A DNA stretch of 64,000 nt from a bacterium D16-50 (lineage in GTDB: Bacteria > Bacillota > Clostridia > Lachnospirales > Lachnospiraceae): the NCBI GenBank assembly GCA_003612485.1, contig RAZA01000001.1, positions 423,239 through 487,238 on the forward strand. The letters are read 5' to 3'. Each line of letters begins with the position of its first letter. The stretch's first letter is position 1. The notes under the pieces were generated by a model that was given only the letters and a program-made list of their open reading frames with translations, was not told the origin of the DNA and did no database searches. This document shows, piece by piece, positions 1 to 11,069 of the stretch. Both the position numbers and the translations under genes were made by a program.

Positions 1-3000
1 CATCATCCTTCCGGCTCTGGTCATTCAGCTTCGCAAGCCGTGCCTCTAAAGACTTCCTTGTCTTTTCCATCTGCTTAATGGTGTAGCGTGTGCCATCTTC
101 CTCTGCCAACTCTGCGATCGCCGCCGTAATGTCGTTCATCTGGCGCTCTATACTAGCAATCTGCCGTTCCCTGGACAACGGAATCCGTTCAAACTGGCTA
201 TGCCCGATAATGATGGCATCGTACTCCCCTGTTGCGATACGGGAACAAAACTTCTTCCGGTTGGCAGGCTCAAAATCCTTTTTCGTTGCGACTAAGACAT
301 TTGCCCCCGGATACAGGCGCAGGAAATCACTGCCCCACTGCTCTGTCAAGTGGTTTGGCACAACATAGAGGTTCTTCTGCGCCAGTCCAAGCCGCCTGCT
401 CTCCATGCCGGCAGCAATCATTTGAAATGTCTTTCCAGCTCCCACGCAATGCGCAAGCAGTGTATTGTTTCCATATAAAATATGCGCCACCGCATTTTTC
501 TGATGGGGCATCAATGTAATCTCCGGCGTCATGCCCACGAATTGGATATGGCTCCCGTCGTATTCACGGGGACGGACACTGTTAAATAAATCGTTATATT
601 TCCTGCACAAGTCCTCCCTCCGGTCAATGTCCCGGAAAATCCACTCCTTGAAGGCTTCCTTTATCATTTCCTGCTTCTGCTGTGCAATCATAGTTTCTTT
701 TTTATTCAAGACACGTTTTTCCTTGCCGTCCTCCACAACCGTATCAAAGATTTTTGTGTCTTTGAGATTCAGCGCATCTTCCAGCAGACGGTAAGCATTT
801 GCCCGCTGTGTCCCATAGGTAGCTGTGACTAAGGAATTTCCATAGGAATCCGCACTTTTCCCGGAGATATTCCACTGGCCGTTAATTTTCGCATACTTCA
901 CGTCAATCTGGTTCCCTAAGAAATGCTTCGGCGTATGGAACAGCTCCCCCATGAACTCCGTGATATAAGCCGGGTCTACCCAGGTTGCACCAAGCCGCAC
1001 TTCAATCTCCGAAGCCTCCAGGTCTTTCGGCTGCACCCGTGTGAGTGCCTGCACATTGATTTCATATTCCGGATGGTTCTCCGCAAACTGCTTTGCGATT
1101 TCCAGTTTCTCACGGACATTTCCGGATAAATATTCATCCGAAGCCTCCCACTGGTCTGTCAGGGGATTTTTAAAGATTACCCCCGCCAGTTCCTCTGTGA
1201 CTTCGGATTCTGTCTTTCCGGATAACTCCGCCATAAACGGCACGTCAACCTTTGCCCGCTCCCCGATAGAAACGGCAAGGGCTTCACTGGCAGTATCCAC
1301 ACTTGTCACGGGCACAGCTTTTCGGATTGTACGTTTCGTAAAAATATCCGCTTTCCGTTTCAGCTTTCCTTCTTCATCCACCAATTCCAAAGATGACAAC
1401 AGGCAATAACTACTGTCCTGAGAAAATGCCCTGCGGTTGGCGTTACTGCTGATCAAGCCGTACTGTGCAGTAAAGCGGTCATACTGCGTATTTAATTTCT
1501 GCTGCAGCACGGCAACTTCCGCATCGCTCCCGTCCTCCATCTGGCACTGCAAAAGCTCCTGCGTCAGATCCCGAAGCTCGATCATACCAAGCACACGCTC
1601 CGTCGTCATGGCGGGCAGCTCCATCCGGTTCATGACCGAATTTTCCCGGTAATACACTTTCCCATCCACGTTTGCAAAACTAAAATTCTTCACGGACGGG
1701 TCTGCCGGGATGGATGTCACCGTTTCCTCTAATTCCGAATCTTCCAGATCCATCTCCGTAATCGTCCCCTGGATATGCTTCACTGCCTCCTTCAACTGCT
1801 CCGAGAGGACAGCGCCCGCTATCGGCCTCACCGTGGTTTCCTGCTTTCCATACTGTGTGCTTTCCGTGGTAAATTCCCCAAGCACCATCTCCGGATGTTC
1901 CGCAAAATAGGAATTGACCGTATATCCCTCTGGCGTCGTGCCAAGCTCCACCCAATCCGGCTGCTCTAAGGATGCCCTGTCTCGTTTCTGAAAAAATAAA
2001 ATATCCGCCACTACGCTTGTCCCGGCATTCTTCTGGAACGCATTATTGGGAAGGCGGATTGCCCCAAGCAGATCTGCACGGTTGGCTATGTACTGGCGTA
2101 CATTGGAACTCTGCTTGTCCATCGTGCCGCTGGATGTCACTACCGCCACCACGCCGCCCGGACGTACCAAATCCAAGGATTTCGCTATAAAATAATCATG
2201 TATCATAAAGTTGTGCCGGTCATACCTCCGGTCTGCCACTTTATAAGCGCCGAACGGCACGTTGCCGATCACACAGTCAAAAAAGCTGTCCGGGTACTGT
2301 GCCGTTTCAAATCCCTGCACGGATATATTGTTTTTCTGGTAAAGCTGCTTCGCAATCTTCCCGGAAATGCTGTCAAGCTCCACGCCGTACATCTTTAAGC
2401 CGTCCATAGACTCCGGTACAAGCCCCATGAAATTTCCAACCCCGCAGGACGGTTCCAGCACGTTTCCCTGCTGTAACCCCATGTTCCCCAGAGCTTCATA
2501 CATCGCCTTGATTACCGTAGGGGAAGTGTAGAACGCATTTAATGTGGATGCCCTTGCCTCCCGGTATTCCTCCGGTGTCAATGCTGCTTTCAGTTCCGCA
2601 TACTCTGCCGCCCATGCTTCATTCCTATCGTCAAATGCTGCCGGGATGCCGCCCCATCCGACGAAGCGTGATAAGGTTTCCTGTTCTTCCGGTGTGGCAA
2701 GACGGTTTTCCTGTTCCAGCGTTTTCAGGGTGAGGATTGCGTCCATATTGGCACGGAATTTCTGCTTCGGGCCTCCTGCGCCCAGATCATCATCGGTGAT
2801 ATGGAAATTAATCTTTTCCCTGCGTTCCTGTCCCGGTGTCGGCTCTCCTGTCCTGTTTCCCCTTCCTGCCTGCCCGGAAGTCTGCCTGGCGCTGCCGCTG
2901 CCAATCTGCCCGGTTCCATCCATCCCATCTACATCAACAGGCTCTAACGGGAGCCTCCGGTCTTTGCGGATATGGTTAATCTCTTCCGGGTTCATCACAT

Positions 3001-6000
3001 GGTTCGTCAGGGGACTGATCTCATTCCCAAACGCCACCTGCTCATTGACGGCCATCCGCTCCATCACGTCAGCGATCAACTGCATCTGCTCCGGAGGAAA
3101 ATCCGGATTCAGCATCGGCACAAGGTTCAAACCCTTCTCCGCAGCTTCATAGATGACGTCCACCTGCTCCGGCGAGAAATCATCCAGATATACGTCTGCT
3201 TCCTCCATTGCCAGAAACAGCCGGTTTTCAATCAGGTCATATTCCTCAGAATCCAGTTCTTCCGCTTTTGTTTCCGCCCCATCCTGTAACTGCCTTGTCT
3301 GTTCTGTCACTGCCTGCTGGCTTTCCTTATCCATATTCAGCAGATCCGGCACAGGATATTCCTGTTCATAAACAGAACGGACAAACCATGCCGGCTCACT
3401 CCGGAAGATCGGGTAACGTGCCTCCTTTGCCATCGTCATATCCTGCAGGCTTGCCGTCCCGTTTACAAAATCTACAGAATCCACCCGGAATTCCCGGCTG
3501 TCCATATGGATAACGGCATTCAGCGGAAGATAGTCTGCACCTTTGAAATATTCCAGGCTATGATGCAGTCCATCCTCCCCCTGCCCTGCAAGGAAAATAT
3601 TTTCTCCTTTTCCCCATAGTTCCCTTATAGATTCCGCAAATCGTTCTCTCCCAAGTCTGCTCCTGTCAACCGACAGGCCCTCCCCGACAAGGATTTCTGT
3701 AATGCCATTGCCAAGTATCTCGGAAACACGTTTCGCATCTTCCCCATAAAAATCAAAATGCCCATCCCGTTCAAAACCGACCAGCGCATCCGGATGCATC
3801 TCCTTGAACGCATTGTATTCGTCTGCAGCCTTTATATCTAAGGAATCTGCAGTAATATTTTTTTCAGGCGTTTCCTGCCCTGGAATTGCTGTTTCTTTAT
3901 CCTGCTGTAAAAGAGGGATAAATTCCCCTACATATTCAAACAGTTCATGCTCTCCCGGAAGGTAATTTTTCCCTGTTTCCACACACCGGAAAACATCTGC
4001 TGTTTTATTGGGGCTTGCTTCATAAAAACCGCTATGTGAATAAGGATGCTGCCCATCCTCATAATCAGATATGCCAAGCCCGTTATGTGACACAGTTTTC
4101 TTGATAACTTCTTTTGTGTCAAAATTCTCCGGCAGTTTCCCGGCCGCTTCAAAATGGAATCCGTCATATTCAAATATAGGCGATAATTCTTGTGCTTTGT
4201 CCGGTTCCGATGGCTTTATTTCCTCTGATGCTTTGGAAATTTCTGTTTCCTGCACAGTTTCCAGTGTCTCTACCGGAAACGCCGCAATCTCCTGTAATTC
4301 CGCTTCCACGGCCATGCCCTGTACCCATTCCGGTGCTTCCGGGTCATTTTCATGCAAAGAAATGGCGTCCCGGCTGTCCACAAGGTAATCCTGGTATGTC
4401 CTCTGGAAAATATCTTCCGCCATAAAGTCCCGGAAATTATCCCAATTCTCATAAGCCCCCGCCATCACAGGAGCTGTTTCCCCGTTTCGCACCATCAGAT
4501 TGTCCAATTCTTCCTGGACAATATCATATGCCATATCTTCATCTACATCCCTGGAACGGATCACGTCATAAACTGCGCTGCTTTTGATTACCGCAAGGGC
4601 AGTGTACAGACATTCCTTATAAATACATCGGGAATCTTTCTGTAATGGACTGTTTCCTGCTCTCAGATGGTCGTTGAGCGGACTTTCCGCAAGCAACTGG
4701 TCATACTGTTTCTGCGGAATTACCCGCCCTGCAATGGCACGGTTCTCCATATCAATCAGGTATACATCATAATCATTTGTCCGTTCGACCTGGTATAGAT
4801 GGTTCTTTTCAAGATAAATAAACTGGCCAGACATGCGGCTGTATAATTTCTGCGGCTCTGATATGTCCTCTTTCTCTTTCTGGACTTCCGGCTCTTTTTT
4901 CTTAGATTCTGCACTTTTCTGTTTTTTCGGCTTTGCAGGTTCGGGCTTTGGTTCTGGTTCGGAGTCTCCCATAAAATCAAACAAGGATAGCTGTCTGCCA
5001 TTCTCTATCCGGACTTCCTCTTTTTTCCTCTCCGGGAAAATTGTATATGTCCCCTCTACATATCCATGAATGTCCGTCAATATCTGCGCCTTTTCCTCAT
5101 AGCCTTCAAAATCCAACGGCAGTGTGGCAAAGGCAGCGTCCATGTCTGATAAAAGCTGTTCTGCCGTATCAGGATTCTCCAATAAAAGCGGCACTTCCTT
5201 CCGGGCTTCCTCATGCAGAAAATTATCTGTAAACGGGCGCACGATCTCATCCGGCATATGGTAATAAAAATGGATAACCCTGCCCGCCATCCGCTCCCGT
5301 TCATAATCGGGCATTCTGGAATAATCCGACGGCTTCAGGAAATTTTCATTCTCAATCAATGCTGCAACCCGTTTTGCCACCTTCGGCCATTTTAGCAGGA
5401 TTTCCACCTCTGGATTCGAGAAAGAGCCTTTCGCAAGTTTCAATCCTTTCCCACTATAATCTGCATGGGAATTGTCCGCCCCGGACAGCGCATGGCTGCA
5501 TCCGCCTATCCCATATCTTTCCTTGATAAAATCCGCTTTTTCTTTATCCGTTTTATCCTGAATGAAAAACGCATAAGTAGCCAGACGTCCATCCGAATAT
5601 GCACCGCCGCCCTGCAAAAATGCGTCAATCTCATCCTCCGTAATGAAAACCGGGTGTTCCTCCCATGCAAAACCTTCCCTCGCCTGGAAAGGCACCGCTT
5701 CCCTTGCAAATTTCTGGAATTGTGCCAGCACCCTCGGAGGATTGTATAATTGGAAGCGCATAATCCCATGATCTTCCTCATACGCCTCCGAAAGCCCTTC
5801 CAGTCGTTCTATGAGATCAGACAAATATTCCGGCTGTACGATCAGTTCTTTTAGCTTCTCTACTGTCCCCGGAAAACCGCCCCGGAAAATCTCCACATCC
5901 TCAAACACAAGCTCAGCAACCCCTTCCGCCATATCCTGATGCATGAAGGCAAGCACACTGGCATGTTCTTTTAGGGCGTTATCTCTTGCAGCGTCCAGCA

Positions 6001-7657
6001 CCACCTGGGGCGCATATTCCCCCTGTTTCAGTAACTGGTGGATACGTCCACTCACATCTTCCCAAGATAAAAATGCCTTATCCAGAATCCGGTCCGTCAC
6101 CGTATGACCTACGGCAATCTGCATCCCCAGCTCGTCATACCAGACAGAATACTCCTTACCGCCGATTGTCAGGCCGATACCGCCCCTGCCGTATTCCCTG
6201 CGGACAAATTCCGTATATTCCTCCGGCTCCTGGTCAGTCATAAAATTATAGATGATGCGTAGCTGGCTCCCATCTTTGTTGCCGCCGTTCCGTAAAACTT
6301 CATCTATCACATCTGCAGGAATCGCAACCTCCCCGGCATACAGCGCCTGCATCCGTTCCTCAATCTTCCGTTTCTGCTGCTCCACAGTCGGAAAATCGGG
6401 CAAAGATAAAGCAGAGGCTTCTATTTCCTCTGCTTCACTCAGATCCTGTTCTGTTGTTTCCTCATTTAACTGTATACCAATTCCTTCAAGATGCTCTCTT
6501 CCGCCATTGCTGTCAGTCCATTCATATGCGCCACCCACGCCATCTGGTCTTTCTCCTTGTCCGGGGCCGGGTATTTCAGAAGCAGCCCTTTCATCAGGGT
6601 TTCCATCCTCTCCGTCGCTGCCTTCTCGATCTCCATCAGGTGATTGTCCAGTTTCCCCGACATCATCATGCTCTGGTACCATCCCTTCCGGTTCTCCTTC
6701 AGGTATGTCCGGCGCAGCATCCCGTACTTCCCGATTGTCACCTCCGGCTCCTCTATCGTCAGGTTCGGGAACAGGTAATCCCCTTTGCGGTGGTAAGTCA
6801 GTTCCATGCTCATTTCCTCCTTCTCTGTTATTACTTTCACGCTTTAAAGTGTTAAATTCATTATAACCGATTCCATTCTCTTTTGCAACCGATTTCTGGG
6901 ATTCTTCTATCAGAATCCTCCGCACCGTCCGTCCAATGTCCACAAGGACAGGCTCTACAAGCTGGCTTACGGCATTTCCCAGGAATGTAAGGACAGGCAG
7001 CGCATTATAATCGGTGATCCCGGAAAAATCTTCTTCCTCCAGGTACTCCATCGGGTCAAGGCCGCAGCGGACAGCCAGCGTATAAAAAGCGCTGTCCATT
7101 AGAAGCCTCCGGAACTCCACCCAGACCGTATCCTCGTCCAGCCCCTCTAAAAATGTCCCTTCCGTTTCATACAGAAGGCCGTCCATCGCTTCCTCCAGGT
7201 TTTCCCCCGTCAACTGGTAAGCGATGGCGGACAATGCAAAGGAGAGGTCTGCCGTATCACCCTCGGCCAGCCCGTAAGCGTCTGCCAGATGGTCAAGCAC
7301 AGCTTCCTTCTGTCCGTCCTCAATCCTCCACAGGTTCGGCGTCCTCCCGCCACGCACCATATGGGTATCGGAAATATCGAATACATATCGAAGCCTCCGC
7401 CTCGGCCCGGTATCGTCGATCAGAGCAATCCCCTTTGCCCCACGGTTTACCCACCGGTTCATTTTTTCATTCCACAGCTCCAGCGACGCACAGGCTGTCG
7501 CATCCGGGCGCTGTGCATGGATTAAAAGCGTATCCGGGAAAGAATAACGGTATAACTTCGCCGCCGTATCCAGATACTTCATCCAGTCCCGTGGCGAGCT
7601 GGTGACAGCCTTTGCCTCATACTCCGCAAGCCCACGGATTTCATTTATCATTGCCAT
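1..7657 (-). CDS. Giant ICE protein: N6-adenine-type methylase + SNF2-like helicase (3' end outside window)
   Basis: One frame is open from an ATG at 7657 (GGAGG six bases upstream) to the window edge, at least 2552 codons; I spot-checked the translation at several points. The first ~250 residues resemble the ArdC/LtrC-type N-terminal region of conjugative elements. A low-complexity Gly/Asp/Glu/Pro linker follows (about 284-398), then several ICE-specific domains. A methyltransferase core has SAM motif [10 protein letters not shown] near 1735 and an NPPY-like motif IGNVPFG near 1796, where Val replaces the first Pro. A helicase Walker A (AHCVGAGKT) lies near 2405. The later helicase motifs fall outside. 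Proteins of this kind are conserved next to topB in Tn1549/CTn-type ICEs; antirestriction or DNA processing during transfer is inferred, not shown. It is last in the minus-strand transfer operon within the window. Confidence 0.9.
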   Translation of the reverse strand, partial: MAMINEIRGLAEYEAKAVTSSPRDWMKYLDTAAKLYRYSFPDTLLIHAQRPDATACASLELWNEKMNRWVNRGAKGIALIDDTGPRRRLRYVFDISDTHMVRGGRTPNLWRIEDGQKEAVLDHLADAYGLAEGDTADLSFALSAIAYQLTGENLEEAMDGLLYETEGTFLEGLDEDTVWVEFRRLLMDSAFYTLAVRCGLDPMEYLEEEDFSGITDYNALPVLTFLGNAVSQLVEPVLVDIGRTVRRILIEESQKSVAKENGIGYNEFNTLKRESNNREGGNEHGTDLPPQRGLPVPEPDDRGAGGDNREVRDAAPDIPEGEPEGMVPEHDDVGETGQSPDGDREGSDGEDGNPDERAASEIPGPGQGERPDGVGGAYEWTDSNGGREHLEGIGIQLNEETTEQDLSEAEEIEASALSLPDFPTVEQQKRKIEERMQALYAGEVAIPADVIDEVLRNGGNKDGSQLRIIYNFMTDQEPEEYTEFVRREYGRGGIGLTIGGKEYSVWYDELGMQIAVGHTVTDRILDKAFLSWEDVSGRIHQLLKQGEYAPQVVLDAARDNALKEHASVLAFMHQDMAEGVAELVFEDVEIFRGGFPGTVEKLKELIVQPEYLSDLIERLEGLSEAYEEDHGIMRFQLYNPPRVLAQFQKFAREAVPFQAREGFAWEEHPVFITEDEIDAFLQGGGAYSDGRLATYAFFIQDKTDKEKADFIKERYGIGGCSHALSGADNSHADYSGKGLKLAKGSFSNPEVEILLKWPKVAKRVAALIENENFLKPSDYSRMPDYERERMAGRVIHFYYHMPDEIVRPFTDNFLHEEARKEVPLLLENPDTAEQLLSDMDAAFATLPLDFEGYEEKAQILTDIHGYVEGTYTIFPERKKEEVRIENGRQLSLFDFMGDSEPEPKPEPAKPKKQKSAESKKKEPEVQKEKEDISEPQKLYSRMSGQFIYLEKNHLYQVERTNDYDVYLIDMENRAIAGRVIPQKQYDQLLAESPLNDHLRAGNSPLQKDSRCIYKECLYTALAVIKSSAVYDVIRSRDVDEDMAYDIVQEELDNLMVRNGETAPVMAGAYENWDNFRDFMAEDIFQRTYQDYLVDSRDAISLHENDPEAPEWVQGMAVEAELQEIAAFPVETLETVQETEISKASEEIKPSEPDKAQELSPIFEYDGFHFEAAGKLPENFDTKEVIKKTVSHNGLGISDYEDGQHPYSHSGFYEASPNKTADVFRCVETGKNYLPGEHELFEYVGEFIPLLQQDKETAIPGQETPEKNITADSLDIKAADEYNAFKEMHPDALVGFERDGHFDFYGEDAKRVSEILGNGITEILVGEGLSVDRSRLGRERFAESIRELWGKGENIFLAGQGEDGLHHSLEYFKGADYLPLNAVIHMDSREFRVDSVDFVNGTASLQDMTMAKEARYPIFRSEPAWFVRSVYEQEYPVPDLLNMDKESQQAVTEQTRQLQDGAETKAEELDSEEYDLIENRLFLAMEEADVYLDDFSPEQVDVIYEAAEKGLNLVPMLNPDFPPEQMQLIADVMERMAVNEQVAFGNEISPLTNHVMNPEEINHIRKDRRLPLEPVDVDGMDGTGQIGSGSARQTSGQAGRGNRTGEPTPGQERREKINFHITDDDLGAGGPKQKFRANMDAILTLKTLEQENRLATPEEQETLSRFVGWGGIPAAFDDRNEAWAAEYAELKAALTPEEYREARASTLNAFYTSPTVIKAMYEALGNMGLQQGNVLEPSCGVGNFMGLVPESMDGLKMYGVELDSISGKIAKQLYQKNNISVQGFETAQYPDSFFDCVIGNVPFGAYKVADRRYDRHNFMIHDYFIAKSLDLVRPGGVVAVVTSSGTMDKQSSNVRQYIANRADLLGAIRLPNNAFQKNAGTSVVADILFFQKRDRASLEQPDWVELGTTPEGYTVNSYFAEHPEMVLGEFTTESTQYGKQETTVRPIAGAVLSEQLKEAVKHIQGTITEMDLEDSELEETVTSIPADPSVKNFSFANVDGKVYYRENSVMNRMELPAMTTERVLGMIELRDLTQELLQCQMEDGSDAEVAVLQQKLNTQYDRFTAQYGLISSNANRRAFSQDSSYCLLSSLELVDEEGKLKRKADIFTKRTIRKAVPVTSVDTASEALAVSIGERAKVDVPFMAELSGKTESEVTEELAGVIFKNPLTDQWEASDEYLSGNVREKLEIAKQFAENHPEYEINVQALTRVQPKDLEASEIEVRLGATWVDPAYITEFMGELFHTPKHFLGNQIDVKYAKINGQWNISGKSADSYGNSLVTATYGTQRANAYRLLEDALNLKDTKIFDTVVEDGKEKRVLNKKETMIAQQKQEMIKEAFKEWIFRDIDRREDLCRKYNDLFNSVRPREYDGSHIQFVGMTPEITLMPHQKNAVAHILYGNNTLLAHCVGAGKTFQMIAAGMESRRLGLAQKNLYVVPNHLTEQWGSDFLRLYPGANVLVATKKDFEPANRKKFCSRIATGEYDAIIIGHSQFERIPLSRERQIASIERQMNDITAAIAELAEEDGTRYTIKQMEKTRKSLEARLAKLNDQSRKDD
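6466..6807 (-). CDS. tnpV: TnpV-like transposon protein, nested in another frame
   Basis: A 113-residue frame starts at ATG 6807 with GGAGG eight bases upstream. It begins [16 protein letters not shown] and matches my recollection of the TnpV family (transposon-encoded protein of Tn4451-type and related elements, function unknown). It lies wholly inside the giant methylase-helicase gene on the same strand in a different frame. There the larger protein has only a low-complexity linker. Codon use and an own ribosome site favour real translation. Alternatively it may be a fossil whose out-of-frame reading became the linker. Confidence 0.6.
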   Translation of the reverse strand: MELTYHRKGDYLFPNLTIEEPEVTIGKYGMLRRTYLKENRKGWYQSMMMSGKLDNHLMEIEKAATERMETLMKGLLLKYPAPDKEKDQMAWVAHMNGLTAMAEESILKELVYS

Positions 7658-7732
7658 ATATACCCTCCGTATCAAATCCTGTCCTTTGTGTCCGGCAGAA
7701 AATCACTCTGCCAGACAGGACAGCATATATTA

Positions 7733-9844
7733 TTATTTTCCCGTGCCTTTCCCTTTGCCCTTTTTCTTCGGAAATTCCAGGCTAAAATTAACACGTCCAT
7801 CCTCCACATTCATCAACAAATCCGCCGTAAAGGTTCTCCCTGTTTTCTGTGAATAGAGATCCTTCACATGGGTACGCCCTTTCTCCAGTAAATCCACCGC
7901 CATTCCTTTATCCACCAGCTTTTTCATACTGGAAAGATAGCGGTTCTCCTTCCACAAGGAGAAGGAGCATTCCCGGCTGCTGCAGTAAAAATTCTTCTTC
8001 CCCTCATACACAGGATTTCCGCATACCGGGCAGGTTCCAATGCTTTCCCTCTGACGGAAGCGGCTCTGTTCCTCCCCGGATATTGTGCTGCACCCTTCTA
8101 ACACCGTATCAATCAGGTCTGTAATCTCCTGCAGGAACTTACGGCTGTCCATCTGCCCTTTTTCCATCAAAAGCAGCTTATTTTCCCACTCCGCAGTCAT
8201 AGCGGCAGATTTCAGATATTCCGGCAGTACAGCAATCAGTTCTTTCCCATCTTCCGTAGGTAAAATCTGTTTCCCACTTCGCTTTGCATAACCGGAAGAA
8301 ACCAGCTTTTCTATGATAGATGCCCTGGTTGCCGGAGTGCCAAGCCCTTTTTTCTCCGTGCCTTCCTCAAAATCCTGATTCCCTGCCCGCTCCATTGCGG
8401 CAAGCAGCGTATCCTCACTGTATGCTTTCGGCGGGGCTGTGTAGTGCCTGCTGCTTTCGGCCCGGATTTCTGCAATCTCCATTCCCTCATGCAGCCCTTC
8501 CGGAATAGAAACCGAATCATCTGCACTGTTTTTATCCTGTGATTTCCCTTTCTGCACGGCATTACGGAAGGCATCCTCGATCCCCTTAAACCCAGGCTGG
8601 ACTTTTGCCTTCCCCTTTGCGAAAAACTTATGCCCTTCACACTGCACCGTGACGGCTATTTCCTCATAAATGCATTCTCCGGATACGGCCTGCGCCAGAC
8701 GCTGCCCAATCAGGAGGAAGATATTGCGCTGCCGTTCCGTTAATTCCTCAAAATCCTGCTCTAATGCCTCTTTTGTCGGCAACAGGGCATGATGGTCGGA
8801 AACTTTATCATTATTGATAATGCGCCCTACATTCTTTCCAATAGGTTCTCCCTGTAAGAAAGGCAGCAACTCCGGCAACAGTTCCAACAAATCCAAAGCT
8901 GTCTGTTCCATGTCCGCCGTAATATACTGGCTGTCCGTCCGGGGATAGGTCACTAACCTTGCTTCATATAGTTCCTGCAGCTCCCGCAGTGTTTCCTGCG
9001 CCGTATATCCAAAGAAACGGTTTGCTTCCCTCTGCAGCGTAGTGAGGTCATAGAGCTTTGGCGGCAGGTTCTTTTTTTTATTTTTTTCCACTTTGGAAAT
9101 GACTGCAGATTTCCCATTGCATGTTTCAGCAAGAGCAATGCTTTCCGCTTCGTCTTTGATATTTCCCGATACAGCACGAATCCCATCCCCCTCAACCGTC
9201 ACCTTATAATAGGCTTCCTTCACAAAACCGTCGATGGCATCCTGCCGTTCCACTAACATTGCCAGTGTCGGCGTCTGGACACGCCCCACCGTCAGCTGTT
9301 TATAATATTTTGTGGTAAACGCCCTGGTTGCGTTCATCCCGATCAGCCAGTCCGCCTTTGCCCTGCACACGGAGGCTTCACAGAGGTTCTCATATTCTTT
9401 TCCATCTTTCATACTGGCAAACCCTTCCCGGATTGCACTGTCCTCCATCGAGCTGATCCACAGCCGTTTTACCGGAATTTTGCTGCCCGAAAGGTCATAG
9501 ACACGCTTGAAGATCAGTTCCCCTTCCCGGCCTGCGTCACAGGCATTGACTACATAATCCAGGTCATTCCGGTTCAGCAGCTTTTTTAAGACTGCAAACT
9601 GCTTTTTCTTATCTTTCGCAACCGATAATTCCCACCTCTCCGGCACAATGGGGAGGTCTGCAAACTCCCATTTTTCATATCTGGAATCATAAAATTCCGG
9701 GGAAACATACCCTGCCAGATGCCCCAGGCACCAGCTTACAATACAGCCCTTTCCTGCTAAATAGCCGTCCTCACGCTCCCCGGCAGAAAGGACTTTCGCC
9801 AATGCCTGGGATACGCTCGGTTTCTCTGCAATCACTAAAAACAT
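7733..9844 (-). CDS. topB: DNA topoisomerase III (type IA)
   Basis: A 703-residue type IA topoisomerase. The N-terminal TOPRIM domain has AEKPSVSQAL near residue 6 and CDAGREGELIF near 102-112 for metal binding. The catalytic tyrosine is Tyr300 in TYPRTDS. The C-terminus ends in a Cys4 zinc-ribbon (CPVCGNP ... CSSRECSF, about 603-630) and a basic tail. Length is usual for TopB. The enzyme relaxes or decatenates single-stranded DNA; plasmid and ICE copies are thought to act in replication or transfer (family knowledge). The start codon overlaps the stop of the DUF4366 gene (TAATG), so translation is coupled. A hairpin without a T-run separates it from the downstream giant gene. Confidence 0.95.
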   Translation of the reverse strand: MFLVIAEKPSVSQALAKVLSAGEREDGYLAGKGCIVSWCLGHLAGYVSPEFYDSRYEKWEFADLPIVPERWELSVAKDKKKQFAVLKKLLNRNDLDYVVNACDAGREGELIFKRVYDLSGSKIPVKRLWISSMEDSAIREGFASMKDGKEYENLCEASVCRAKADWLIGMNATRAFTTKYYKQLTVGRVQTPTLAMLVERQDAIDGFVKEAYYKVTVEGDGIRAVSGNIKDEAESIALAETCNGKSAVISKVEKNKKKNLPPKLYDLTTLQREANRFFGYTAQETLRELQELYEARLVTYPRTDSQYITADMEQTALDLLELLPELLPFLQGEPIGKNVGRIINNDKVSDHHALLPTKEALEQDFEELTERQRNIFLLIGQRLAQAVSGECIYEEIAVTVQCEGHKFFAKGKAKVQPGFKGIEDAFRNAVQKGKSQDKNSADDSVSIPEGLHEGMEIAEIRAESSRHYTAPPKAYSEDTLLAAMERAGNQDFEEGTEKKGLGTPATRASIIEKLVSSGYAKRSGKQILPTEDGKELIAVLPEYLKSAAMTAEWENKLLLMEKGQMDSRKFLQEITDLIDTVLEGCSTISGEEQSRFRQRESIGTCPVCGNPVYEGKKNFYCSSRECSFSLWKENRYLSSMKKLVDKGMAVDLLEKGRTHVKDLYSQKTGRTFTADLLMNVEDGRVNFSLEFPKKKGKGKGTGK

Positions 9845-10581
9845 TATTCATCCTCCCCTTCATCATCCGAACGGTCCTGATCTTCATTGATGTATGCGCC
9901 GCCATCGTAAAATTCCAGATCCTCTCCGTCTGCTTCTTCCTCATCCTGACGTGGTTTTACCACTTTAAAATAATAAAAGCCGCCGATGCCGCCAGCCAAA
10001 AGCACGACCACCGCAAGCAAAGCGCCCGTATTCATGCCGCCTTTCTTTTCTTCCGGTTCTTCCTCTGTTTCCGGTTCATCCGGCACAGAGGTTTTTTCTG
10101 TCTCCGGGATAACTACGGAAGGCTGCTCTGCTTCCGGCTTTGCTTCTGTTTCCCCGATAAACTCTGCCAGGTCATCTTCATCAATCATGGACAGCATATA
10201 GACATTCTCCGTATTATTAGAGCGGTCTAATACCATGAAAAAGGTATTCCCGTTCTTTGTCTGGATGGTTAAAAACTGCTTGCTTTCATCATCTTCCATA
10301 TCATCCACCAACTGCCCGTTCCCAGGCACAGAGAAGGGCGTCCCCTGCACCCTGCCCTGTGATTCTTCCTCCTCTGTCCATTCCGTGTCTGACGGCTCCT
10401 CTGTAATAGGCGCATCTTCGGTATCTTCCGTTTCCACGCTGATATTCCCAGTGACGGTTCCTGTGCCTGTATCTGCCTGCTCCGCACCTCCTGTATAGGC
10501 AAATGCAGGCATGGACGCAGAGAACAGCATCCCCACAGCCATTGTAACCACCATCAGATATTTTTTAATTTTTGTTTTCAT
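9844..10581 (-). CDS. DUF4366 family membrane-anchored ICE protein
   Basis: A 245-residue protein with a signal peptide (Lys-rich start, then a hydrophobic run ending AFA near 28), an acidic extracellular part and one membrane segment near 180-200 (ALLAVVVLLAGGIGG). The cytoplasmic tail is short and very acidic. This layout matches the DUF4366 proteins found between the NlpC/P60 hydrolase and topB in Clostridia ICEs. A T4SS cell-envelope role is inferred from position. I chose ATG 10581 over the in-frame TTG 10587, because GGAAGG is nine bases from the ATG but only three from the TTG. Its start overlaps the end of the DUF4315 gene. Confidence 0.85.
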   Translation of the reverse strand: MKTKIKKYLMVVTMAVGMLFSASMPAFAYTGGAEQADTGTGTVTGNISVETEDTEDAPITEEPSDTEWTEEEESQGRVQGTPFSVPGNGQLVDDMEDDESKQFLTIQTKNGNTFFMVLDRSNNTENVYMLSMIDEDDLAEFIGETEAKPEAEQPSVVIPETEKTSVPDEPETEEEPEEKKGGMNTGALLAVVVLLAGGIGGFYYFKVVKPRQDEEEADGEDLEFYDGGAYINEDQDRSDDEGEDE

Positions 10582-10981
10582 TGTCAAAATCCTTCCTTTC
10601 CATTGCCGTACCCTCCGGCAATCCCTGTTCTGCAGAGAATCCCCCTGCTATGTTTTCATCTGTTCCTGCCTGATTTTCTGTTGTTTCCTCCGTGCTTTCC
10701 GTCGATTCCGCCCGGCTCTCCGGCTCCATGCTTTCAGCGCTTCCGGAATCCTCCGTCATTTCCTGCTTCTCTGAAAGTATGACCGTCCCGTTCTGTACGC
10801 CCTCCAGGACAGACAATAGCGCCCGGCTGTTAAGCCGCATGGAGCGGACGCTTTTTATAATCTCCGCATCCTCTAACATTTCCTTCTGGACGTTCAGCTC
10901 CCCTAAATGCTCCTGCCATGCGGCAATCTTCTCCTCCGTTTTCTGGATTTCATCCAGGACACGGTGCAGCTTTTTATTCAT
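10565..10981 (-). CDS. DUF4315 family protein
   Basis: A 138-residue protein. The N-terminal ~50 residues (MNKKLHRVLDEIQKTEEKI...) are a coiled-coil-like helical pair typical of DUF4315. Then comes a short conserved part (RMNSRALLSVLEG-like) and an acidic, Ser/Glu-rich tail. ATG 10981 has GAGG eight bases upstream; an earlier in-frame start at 11008 lacks a site. No signal peptide or membrane segment. It lies between the hydrolase and DUF4366 as in related ICEs. Function unknown. Confidence 0.85.
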   Translation of the reverse strand: MNKKLHRVLDEIQKTEEKIAAWQEHLGELNVQKEMLEDAEIIKSVRSMRLNSRALLSVLEGVQNGTVILSEKQEMTEDSGSAESMEPESRAESTESTEETTENQAGTDENIAGGFSAEQGLPEGTAMERKDFDNENKN

Positions 10982-11069
10982 ATCCATCACCTCGATTTTC
11001 AGTATCAAATAAAATTGTCATTGTTCCTATGTTTTTATCAAACTTTTTTGTCACACCAAAACTGCATTT

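Noticed and set aside
2544..3152. 202-residue plus-strand frame and many similar plus-strand frames in 1-30 kb
   Set aside because: They are antisense to continuous minus-strand genes with known domains and strong ribosome sites.
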